Assembly (NCBI RefSeq): GCF_009709675.1
Contig: NZ_WMLB01000010.1
Coordinates: forward strand, 61,820-125,819
Length of the DNA stretch: 64,000 nt
Reading direction: 5' to 3'
From: Agromyces bracchium
GTDB taxonomy: Bacteria > Actinomycetota > Actinomycetes > Actinomycetales > Microbacteriaceae
The notes under the pieces are model-generated. The model was given only the letters and a program-made list of their open reading frames with translations, was not told where the DNA came from and ran no database searches. This document shows, piece after piece, positions 57,651 through 64,000 of the stretch. A program made the translations under genes and the position numbers. Every line of letters starts with the position of its first letter. The first letter of the stretch is position 1.

Positions 57651-59981
57651 GACGAGCTCGATCTTGATCGCCTCGACGCGCTTCGCCTGGCCGGTCGTGC
57701 CCGCCGTCTGCCCGTCGGCGACCCACGACTGCCAGCCGATGCCCTGCACGTGGGCGCTGTACCTGATGGAGTAGTGCGCGGCGATGTCGCCCGTGAGCTG
57801 GATCTGCAGCGCCTCCATCCTCAGGTTCTGGCCGACGGTGCCGATGTAGTTCGGCGAGTTCGTCCACGGCATCCAGCCGAGGCTCTGCACGTGCGCCCGG
57901 TACTGGATCCCGCCCGAGTACTCGCTGCTCACGACCGACGCCTCGAGCGCCTGCATGGCGAGCGACTGCCCGGTGGTGCCGGCGACCGCGCCGTCCGAGA
58001 CCTCGGACATCCACCCGATCTTGGCCACGTGGGCGCGGTAGAAGACCGAGCTGCCGACGACCGGCTCGCGCTCGATGAGTCGGATCTGCACGGCCTCGAT
58101 CGGCAGGCCCCGACCGGTGGTGCCGGTGACCGCGCCGTTCTCGACCCAGGGCATCCAGCCGACCTTCGCGACGTGCGCGCGGTACTCGATGTCGAAGTTC
58201 GACGCGAGCTGGTCGGTGAGCCGGAACTGGAGCGCCTCGAGCCGGAGGCCACGACCGGTCGTACCGAGCACGGTGTCGCCGTTCTGCCATCCGGTCCAGC
58301 CGATGCTCTGGACGTGTCCGCGGCTCTGCAGCACGCCCGACAGCCCGTTCGCATCGAGCTCGAGATCGAGCGCCTCGACTCGGAGCGACTTGCCCGCGGT
58401 GCCCGCGACCTGTCCGCCGGTGCGGCTCTGCTGCCAGCCGAGACTCTGCACATGGGCCGAGTAGGTGAGCATCGGGTTGCCCACGCCGTACACGGTGGCG
58501 AGGTGGGCGATGCGTCGCTCGACCCAGTCCCTCAGGTAGTCGACCTCGCCCTGCCACGTGTCGGCGATGACGTGACCGCCGTTGAACTCGCCCGGTCCGC
58601 CGAGCACGTCCCACGTGTCGAAGTTCGCGTCGGCCGATTCGGGGATGCCGGCGGCGTACTCGTCGATCTTCGTCGGCAGTTCGTCGATGATCGCCTTGAG
58701 CTCATTGTCGTAGAGGTCTCGGACCGCCTCGACGAACTCGGGGATCCGCATGAACTGGGTGTACCAGCCGTTGCCCTTGTTCCGGAAGAACTGCCCGTTC
58801 ATCACGTAGTCCTGGCGCGGATCGCCGCCGAGGTTCTCCGAGACGTACTCCGCGAAGGCGCTGTCGAAGTCCCACACCGGTCCGGCGTGCAGGACGTCGT
58901 TCACGCCGTCGCGCCAGAAGAACACGCTCGACTGCGTGATCTCGGGGTTCTCCGCGACCTCGAACACGAAGTAGTACTTGATGAACGACTCGACGTCGAT
59001 CAGGGCGCTGAGCGCGTCCCAGTCCGGATCGTTCGCGTACAGGTGCGACTCGATCTCGTCGAGGTAGTCCTGGATGTCCGCGTAGGCATCGGCCAGCGGC
59101 GGCGCCAGCGGGTCGTCCACGTCCTCCACGGCGTCCTTCAGCACGAACAGCGTGTTGCTGCGCTGCGTGTGGAAGTAGAAGTCCTCGGCGGTGCCGTAGT
59201 TGTTGTCGAGCTCGAGCAGGATCCCGCCGGGGTCGGCGAGCTCGAGCCGGTTCTTCTTGACCTCGACCTTCTCGCTCAGCAGGTAGTTGCCGAGGTACTC
59301 GCCGTTGATCGTGAGGTCCACGAACCGCGAGTCCGGGGTTCCCGGCAGGCCGAACGCCGCCGCGAGGTCGTAGGCGACCTTGTTGCGCAGCAGCGACGGG
59401 TCGGCGTGGTTGGCGAGCAGGATCCACGTCTTCGCCGACTGCATGCCGAGGATCGGCGTCGAGCTGTCGAACTTGATCTGGTACGGCTTCTTGTCGAGCG
59501 TCCAGGTGAAGTTGCCGCGGCCCTTGATCTCCTCGAGGGAGGCGTCGGTGAGGTTGTTCGCCGCGTTCGCGGGGTCGACGAGCGTGAGCAGCGAATGATC
59601 TTCAGTGTCCGGGTCGACGGGGATCTCGTCCTTCGACGCGTTCAGGTCGCCGTCCAGCGAGTAGCCCTCCGGCAGCTGGATCGAGATCGACGGGACGTCG
59701 TTGACGATCTCCGGCGGGGCGGCGAGGGCCTGGGCGGCGAGCTGCTGGGCCTCGGGCTGCGGCGAAGCGGTCTTCTCAGGCGGCGCCGCGGGTTCCGTCG
59801 CCTCGACCGGAGCCGCGGGCTCGGTCGGGGCCGGCGACTCCGGCGGCGGCGCCTCCGTCGTCTCGACCGGGGCGGATGGCGGCAGCTCCTCGGCCAGCGC
59901 GGGCGAGAGCCCGAGCGGGAGGGCGAGTGCGAGTGCGGCGGCGATCGCCAGTGACAGGATTCCGGGTCGTGCGGTGCGCAT
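57639..59981 (-). CDS. Secreted CotH-family protein with six ChW repeats
   Basis: A 780-residue exported protein. A signal peptide (ending in SPALAEE) is followed by a Pro/Glu/Ala-rich linker to about residue 90. The CotH kinase-like domain (about 95-490) shows EEIKGRGNFTWTLDKKPYQIKF, NGEYLGNYLLSEKVEVKKNRLEL, FIKYYFVFEVAENPEITQSSVFFWRDG and the active-site-like GPVWDFDSAFAEY. From about residue 504 to the end are six repeats of about 46 residues of the clostridial hydrophobic ChW type (Y-x-A-H-V-Q-x-x-G-W ... GTTG ... EAL). CotH proteins phosphorylate spore-coat proteins in Bacillus; here a surface or cell-wall kinase or polymer-binding role is possible. Confidence 0.87.
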   Translation of the reverse strand: MRTARPGILSLAIAAALALALPLGLSPALAEELPPSAPVETTEAPPPESPAPTEPAAPVEATEPAAPPEKTASPQPEAQQLAAQALAAPPEIVNDVPSISIQLPEGYSLDGDLNASKDEIPVDPDTEDHSLLTLVDPANAANNLTDASLEEIKGRGNFTWTLDKKPYQIKFDSSTPILGMQSAKTWILLANHADPSLLRNKVAYDLAAAFGLPGTPDSRFVDLTINGEYLGNYLLSEKVEVKKNRLELADPGGILLELDNNYGTAEDFYFHTQRSNTLFVLKDAVEDVDDPLAPPLADAYADIQDYLDEIESHLYANDPDWDALSALIDVESFIKYYFVFEVAENPEITQSSVFFWRDGVNDVLHAGPVWDFDSAFAEYVSENLGGDPRQDYVMNGQFFRNKGNGWYTQFMRIPEFVEAVRDLYDNELKAIIDELPTKIDEYAAGIPESADANFDTWDVLGGPGEFNGGHVIADTWQGEVDYLRDWVERRIAHLATVYGVGNPMLTYSAHVQSLGWQQSRTGGQVAGTAGKSLRVEALDLELDANGLSGVLQSRGHVQSIGWTGWQNGDTVLGTTGRGLRLEALQFRLTDQLASNFDIEYRAHVAKVGWMPWVENGAVTGTTGRGLPIEAVQIRLIEREPVVGSSVFYRAHVAKIGWMSEVSDGAVAGTTGQSLAMQALEASVVSSEYSGGIQYRAHVQSLGWMPWTNSPNYIGTVGQNLRMEALQIQLTGDIAAHYSIRYSAHVQGIGWQSWVADGQTAGTTGQAKRVEAIKIELVPKP

Positions 59982-60253
59982 CGGGTCCTCCTCGACCTTG
60001 GTCGACCGCGCCCCTCGCGTTGGTCTCGGTGGGTGCGGGGGGTTGCGGGTTTGGCGAGGAGGCTACTCCGGAGTCGACCCCCCGGAGGAGGTCCATCGGC
60101 CCGGTCACACCCGTTTTGGGGGTACGTCGCGAGGACTCCTCACTTGTTGAGCCCAGTTCGGGGGCCAGCGAACCGGAGGGCGTCCGCCGCTCCCTCGACC
60201 CGATCGAGGGCGCCCTCGACGTGGCGCTCGAGACGATCCGGCATGATCGACGC

Positions 60254-61183
60254 ATGCCCGCAGCAGCATCCGAGATCCCCGTCGCCCTCGCCGTCGACAT
60301 CGGCGGCACGAAGGTCGATGCCGCACTCGTCGATGCCGAGGGGCGCATCGTGGCGGGCAGCCGCCATCGTGCGCCGACCGGTGCGGGTCAGACGCCCGAG
60401 ACGTTCGCCCTCGCGATCGCCACAGTGTGCGAGCGGGCGACGGATGCCGCGGGGCCGGCGCACCGGCTCGTCGGCGTCGGCGTCGGGACCGCCGGCCCGC
60501 TCCTCGGCGACGGGACGCACGTGTCGCCCTTGAACATGCCCGGCATCCGCGACCTGCCGCTCGTGCCGGCGGTCGAGCGCTTCGCGCACGGCGCACCCGT
60601 CGTGGTCGCACTCGACGGCACGTGCATCGCGCTGGCCGAGGCGCGCTTCGGGGCGCTGCGGGGCGTGCGCAACGGCATCGCGATGGTCGTGTCGACCGGG
60701 ATCGGCGGCGGGCTCCTGGTCGACGGACGCGTGATCCGCGGCGACTCCGGCAACGCCGGGCACGTGGGGCAGGCCTGGGTCCGCCGCCCGTCCGCCGACG
60801 ACCCCGTCGCGGCGACCGTCGAAGCGGTCGCCTCGGGTCCGGCCACCGTCCGATGGGCGAACGCCCACGGATGGGTCGGCGTCGACGGGCTCGCGCTCGC
60901 GGCCGACTATCGCGCGGGCCACCCGGTCGCGGTGCGGGCCGTGCGCCGGTCGGCGGATTCCGTGGGGCAGGCGATCGCGTCGTTCGCCGCGCTGCTCGAC
61001 GTCACCACCGTCGCGATCGGCGGCGGCTTCTCCCGGGTCGCCGACGACTACCTGCCGCTCGTCGAGGCGGCCGCCCACCGCACCGCGGTGCTCCCCGCCG
61101 CACGCGAGGTGCGGGTCGTGCCCGCCGAGCTCGGGGACGACGCACCGCTCGTCGGCGCCGCGCTGCTGGCGTTCACCGACTGA
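60254..61183 (+). CDS. ROK-family sugar kinase-like protein, aberrant active site
   Basis: A 309-residue ROK-family protein. Phosphate motifs are intact (ALAVDIGGTKVDAAL, VVSTGIGGGLLVDGRVIRG), and VALDGTCIALAEARFG keeps an Asp (D121) where the catalytic base is expected, although NDxN reads LDGT. The usual G-x-x-GEIGH reads NAGHVGQ (H170, Q173) and the CxCGxxGC zinc motif is missing. A sugar kinase with altered substrate, or a non-catalytic sensor, is possible. CATGAT ends six bases before the ATG, again suggesting a leaderless mRNA. Confidence 0.78.
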   Translation: MPAAASEIPVALAVDIGGTKVDAALVDAEGRIVAGSRHRAPTGAGQTPETFALAIATVCERATDAAGPAHRLVGVGVGTAGPLLGDGTHVSPLNMPGIRDLPLVPAVERFAHGAPVVVALDGTCIALAEARFGALRGVRNGIAMVVSTGIGGGLLVDGRVIRGDSGNAGHVGQAWVRRPSADDPVAATVEAVASGPATVRWANAHGWVGVDGLALAADYRAGHPVAVRAVRRSADSVGQAIASFAALLDVTTVAIGGGFSRVADDYLPLVEAAAHRTAVLPAAREVRVVPAELGDDAPLVGAALLAFTD

Positions 61184-61231
61184 GCGCGCGGGACTCCGGC
61201 CGGTCGACCGGCGGCCGCGACCGACGGGCGC

Positions 61232-61714
61232 TCAGCCGATCTCGAAGCGCGCCGGCCCGTCGCCCGCGGCGAGCGCGGCCTCGATGCGGGACCGGTGCTC
61301 GGCGTCGACGGCGCCGAGGGCGGCGAGATCGGCCGGGTCGTGCCATCCGAGATCGATCATCTCGCCGTCGGCGGGGTGCGGCTCGCCCTCGACCCAGCTG
61401 CAGCGGAAGGTGAGGTCGAGGTAGTCGGCCCGGTCGCCGTTGCGGTAGACGATGCGGGGCACCTGGTGCACCCACGCGAGCCGCTCGACGCGGATGCGCA
61501 CGCCGGCCTCCTCGTGGGCCTCGCGCGCCGCGGCCACAGCGGGCTCCTCGCCGGGATCGACGATGCCGGTGATGGGGGTGAGGGCGCCGGTGTCGGACCT
61601 GCGGCCGAGGAGCACCCGCCCCTCGCGGAGGATCACGGCGGTCACGCCGACGAGCGGGAGCGGTGCGGTCCCGACGTGGCGTCGGAGTTCGAGCACGAAG
61701 TCGGGCGTGGGCAT
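61232..61714 (-). CDS. Nudix hydrolase
   Basis: A 160-residue Nudix protein. The Nudix box is complete: GIVDPGEEPAVAAAREAHEEAGV, with the REAxEExG metal-binding Glu residues. It likely hydrolyses a nucleoside diphosphate derivative such as an oxidised nucleotide or ADP-ribose type substrate. On the minus strand a TAGGGT hexamer ends six bases before the ATG at 61714, and no ribosome binding site is evident. It converges with the ROK-family gene. Confidence 0.9.
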   Translation of the reverse strand: MPTPDFVLELRRHVGTAPLPLVGVTAVILREGRVLLGRRSDTGALTPITGIVDPGEEPAVAAAREAHEEAGVRIRVERLAWVHQVPRIVYRNGDRADYLDLTFRCSWVEGEPHPADGEMIDLGWHDPADLAALGAVDAEHRSRIEAALAAGDGPARFEIG

Positions 61715-61816
61715 GGCGAAACCCTATTCGCCCACGTCCGTTCGTCGCGCGGGCACCGCCGTTCGTCGCAGGGGGCTACCGTTCGGCGGCGTCGGTGCGC
61801 TATGGTCGGTTTTCCA

Positions 61817-61830
61817 ACCGAACGATCGGT
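61817..61830. promoter_or_regulatory. Inverted repeat upstream of the MHS transporter
   Basis: ACCGA-ACGA-TCGGT lies about 11 bases downstream of a TATGGT hexamer (61801-61806) that could be the -10 element. A repressor here would block transcription just after initiation. TetR-type sites often look like this. Confidence 0.4.
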
Positions 61831-61904
61831 CGGGAAACCCCGCAACGGCGCACCACCCCCGCGCCGACCCCCGTTCCAACCCTGCACAGAACAACGGAGT
61901 TCGC

Positions 61905-63224
61905 ATGTCCTCATCCGTCCAGGAGTCCACGCGCACCGGGAGGATGTCCGCCGAGGAGCGCAAGGTCCTCGCCGGCACCCTCGTGGGCACGTCCATCGAG
62001 TGGTACGACTTCTTCATCTACGCCCAGGCGGCCGGCCTCGTGCTCGCGCCGCTCTTCCTCGCCCCGCTCGCGGAGTCGAACCCGACCCTCGCGCAGGTGC
62101 TCGCCTTCGCGACGATCGGCATCTCGTTCCTCTTCCGCCCGCTCGGCGCGGTCGTCGCCGGCTGGCTCGGCGACAAGCTCGGGCGCAAGAAGATGCTGGT
62201 CTTCACGCTCATCCTCATGGGCCTCTCGACCTCGCTCATCGGTTTCCTGCCCACCTACGCCGCGATCGGCATCGCGGCGCCGATCCTCCTGATCACGCTC
62301 CGGATCCTGCAGGGCTTCTCGGCCGGCGGCGAGTGGGGCGGCGCGGCGCTCATGTCGGTCGAGCACGCACCGGAGGGCAAGCGCGGCTTCTTCGGCGCCT
62401 TCCCGCAGATCGGCGTTCCGGTCGGCATGATCCTCGCGACCTTCACGCTCTGGATCATCACCTCGACCATGTCGCCTGAGGCGTTCATGGAGTGGGGCTG
62501 GCGCATTCCGTTCATGTTCTCGATCGTGCTGATCGTCGTCGGCTACCTGATCCGTCGCGCGGTCGAGGAGAGCCCGGTCTTCAAGGAGCTCCAGGAGCGC
62601 AAGCAGGAGTCCTCGGCGCCGCTCAAGGAGCTCTTCCGCAGCAACACGAAGAACGTGATCCTCACCGCGGTCATCTTCATCGCGAACAACGCGGCGGGCT
62701 ACCTGCTCATCGCGTACTTCGCGACGTACGCCGTGACCGCGCTCGGCATGGACCGTCCGTCGGTGCTGCTCGCCACGACGTTCGCCTCGTTCGGCTGGCT
62801 GATCTTCACGCTGTGGGGCGGCCGGCTCTCCGACCGCCTCGGTCGCATCCGCACCTTCCAGATCGGCTACGTGTTCCTCGCCCTCTGGGCGATCCCGATG
62901 TGGTTCCTCATCGACACCGGGAACATCGTCTGGTACTTCGTGGCACTGTTCCTGATGACGTTCGGCCTCGGCCTCTCGTACGGCCCGCAGGCGGCGCTCT
63001 ACGCCGAGATGTTCCCGGCGAAGGTGCGCTACTCGGGCGTCTCGATCGGCTACGCGCTCGGCGCGATCCTCGGCGGCGCGTTCGCCCCGATGATCGCCGC
63101 CGCCCTGCTCGGCGAGACGGGCATGTCGTGGACGATCGGCCTCTACATCGCGATCGCCGCGGTGATCTCGCTGATCGGCGTCTCGATGGTCAAGGAGACG
63201 AAGGACGTCGACCTGAGCGCTTGA
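61905..63224 (+). CDS. MFS transporter, metabolite:H+ symporter (MHS) family
   Basis: A 439-residue permease with about twelve hydrophobic helices. GTSIEWYDFFIYAQAA, RPLGAVVAGWLGDKLGRKKMLV and LRILQGFSAGGEWGGAALMSVEHAPEGKRGFFGAFPQIG are hallmarks of the MHS group (shikimate, proline/betaine, citrate and alpha-ketoglutarate symporters), and the second-half GGRLSDRLGRIRTF is also present. The substrate cannot be assigned; 2-oxoglutarate or a sugar acid would suit the region. GGAG lies six bases before the ATG. A strong terminator follows. Confidence 0.9.
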   Translation: MSSSVQESTRTGRMSAEERKVLAGTLVGTSIEWYDFFIYAQAAGLVLAPLFLAPLAESNPTLAQVLAFATIGISFLFRPLGAVVAGWLGDKLGRKKMLVFTLILMGLSTSLIGFLPTYAAIGIAAPILLITLRILQGFSAGGEWGGAALMSVEHAPEGKRGFFGAFPQIGVPVGMILATFTLWIITSTMSPEAFMEWGWRIPFMFSIVLIVVGYLIRRAVEESPVFKELQERKQESSAPLKELFRSNTKNVILTAVIFIANNAAGYLLIAYFATYAVTALGMDRPSVLLATTFASFGWLIFTLWGGRLSDRLGRIRTFQIGYVFLALWAIPMWFLIDTGNIVWYFVALFLMTFGLGLSYGPQAALYAEMFPAKVRYSGVSIGYALGAILGGAFAPMIAAALLGETGMSWTIGLYIAIAAVISLIGVSMVKETKDVDLSA

Positions 63225-63234
63225 CCTCCTGAAC

Positions 63235-63278
63235 GACGACGAGAGGCGGATGCCGCGCGGCATCCGCCTCTCGTCGTC
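63235..63278 (+). terminator. Strong stem-loop terminator, perfect 20-bp stem
   Basis: GACGACGAGAGGCGGATGCC and its exact complement flank a GCGC loop ten bases after the MHS stop, followed by TT. The arms again contain GGATGCC/GGCATCC. It may serve both the transporter and the convergent SulP gene. Confidence 0.9.
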
Positions 63279-63320
63279 TTCGCTGCCCGGATCGGCGACC
63301 GCAGGTCGGCGCCCCGACGG

Positions 63321-64000
63321 TCAGTGCCCGGCGCCGAGCCGCCCGGCCAGTCGCGCGTGCATCGCGGAGCTCGCCTCGTTCAGGCCCTCGATGACGACCT
63401 GTGTGCCGTGGCGCTCGTACTTCGTCGTGATCGCGTCGAGCGCCGCAACGGTCGAGGCGTCCCAGATGTGCGAGCCCGACAGGTCGATCACCACGCGCTC
63501 CGGATCGTCGGCGTACTCGAACTGCGTGGTCAGGTCGTTCGACGAGGCGAAGAACAGCTCGCCGTCGACCCGGTAGTACGCGGTCGGCACCGGCTCGTCG
63601 AGCGCCAGCCGGCGGGTCACGGTCGCGAAGTGCGCGACGCGACGGGCGAAGGCGACCATCGCGACGAGCACGCCGACGATCACGCCGATCGCGAGGTTGT
63701 GCGTGGCGACGACCACGGCCACGGTCGCGACCATGACGATCGTCTCCGACTTCGGCATCCGCTTCAGGGTCGACCAGCGCACCGAGTGCCAGTCGAAGGT
63801 CGCGACCGAGACCATGACCATGACGGCGACGAGTGCCGCCATCGGGATGATCGCGACGAGGTCGCCGAGCCCGACCACGAGGATGAGCAGGAACACGCCG
63901 GCGAGGAACGTCGAGATGCGGGTGCGCGCGCCCGAGACCTTCACGTTGATCATCGTCTGGCCGATCATCGCGCAGCCGCCCATGCCGCCGAACAGGCCGG
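63321..64000 (-). CDS. SulP-family anion transporter, C-terminal part
   Basis: The last 226 or so residues of a SulP permease; the N-terminal part lies beyond the right edge of the window. The fragment begins with GLFGGMGGCAMIGQTMINVKVSGARTR (a core SulP motif), has several membrane helices (FLAGVFLLILVVGLGDLVAIIPMAALVAVMVMVSVATF), and ends in a STAS domain (RVDGELFFASSNDLTTQFEY, VVIDLSGSHIWDASTVAALD). Sulfate, bicarbonate or dicarboxylate may be the substrate. Confidence 0.88.
   Translation of the reverse strand, partial: GLFGGMGGCAMIGQTMINVKVSGARTRISTFLAGVFLLILVVGLGDLVAIIPMAALVAVMVMVSVATFDWHSVRWSTLKRMPKSETIVMVATVAVVVATHNLAIGVIVGVLVAMVAFARRVAHFATVTRRLALDEPVPTAYYRVDGELFFASSNDLTTQFEYADDPERVVIDLSGSHIWDASTVAALDAITTKYERHGTQVVIEGLNEASSAMHARLAGRLGAGH

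Noticed and set aside
59982..60253. A small gene or riboswitch in the largest intergenic gap
   Set aside because: I see no open frame with a ribosome binding site and no recognisable riboswitch core; only promoter-like elements for the two divergent genes are plausible.

Overview
This 64 kb window is high-GC, densely coding DNA with the signatures of an actinobacterium: codon use dominated by G/C-ending triplets, many start/stop overlaps (ATGA, GTGA, TGATG), several probable leaderless starts, and a very frequent GGATGCC/GGCATCC word that I associate with Microbacteriaceae. Agromyces or a close relative is my best guess; this is inference, since no rRNA or other phylogenetic marker lies in the window. 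I see no tRNA, rRNA, CRISPR array, prophage or insertion sequence, so the segment looks like ordinary chromosome. No gap between genes exceeds 300 bases; the largest (272 bases) separates the CotH-like gene from the ROK-family gene.

Layout. 1-3036: a partial carboxymuconolactone-decarboxylase-like gene, a long acyl-CoA dehydrogenase, a 41-residue peptide gene and a small membrane protein. 3166-7788: a non-phosphorylative L-fucose-type catabolic cluster (mutarotase, SDR, diketo-deoxy-fuconate hydrolase, lactonase, GntR regulator, aldo/keto reductase). 7937-11398: a plus-strand operon for a keto-deoxy sugar acid (Zn dehydrogenase, KduD, Eda-type aldolase, KDG kinase). 11458-23917: one minus-strand run of eleven tightly packed genes: sugar ABC binding protein and two permeases, enolase-superfamily enzyme, metallo-beta-lactamase-fold hydrolase, Gfo/Idh dehydrogenase, CaiB-type CoA transferase, a binding-protein homologue without a signal peptide, crotonase, FAH-fold enzyme and aldehyde dehydrogenase. 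It is headed by a divergent GntR gene with paired AT-rich repeats between them.

24829-35908: small housekeeping, stress and regulatory genes, including a TetR/quinone-oxidoreductase pair sharing two identical 15-bp palindromes, an ArsR/SRPBCC pair with two 33-bp-phased palindromes, a resolvase-like protein lacking recognisable catalytic motifs, and a DUF222-HNH protein. 36033-37307: an ectB-like aminotransferase without ectA or ectC. 37392-41987: a 1,531-residue secreted protein with two GH43 and two LamG domains. 42153-47192: a two-component system divergent from a four-helix membrane protein and a multicopper oxidase. 47193-53871: two alpha/beta hydrolases, a LuxR-type ATPase regulator whose Walker-A end has no canonical start codon, and an ArsR-like regulator divergent from a cupin across a perfect 20-bp palindrome. 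54005-59981: esterase, ASCH, squalene-cyclase-like and GNAT genes, then a secreted CotH protein with six ChW repeats. 60254-64000: an aberrant ROK protein, a Nudix hydrolase, an MHS-family transporter with a strong terminator, and a SulP transporter cut by the window edge.

How the genes work together. The first 24 kb is a sugar and sugar-acid catabolic island. Polymer-derived sugars (the GH43 protein fits arabinose or xylose release) could enter by the ABC transporter and be oxidised, delactonised, dehydrated and turned into pyruvate, lactate or 2-oxoglutarate. The CoA-transferase, crotonase and binding-protein-homologue module inside this operon is not explained by known oxidative sugar pathways and is the best candidate here for an undescribed system.
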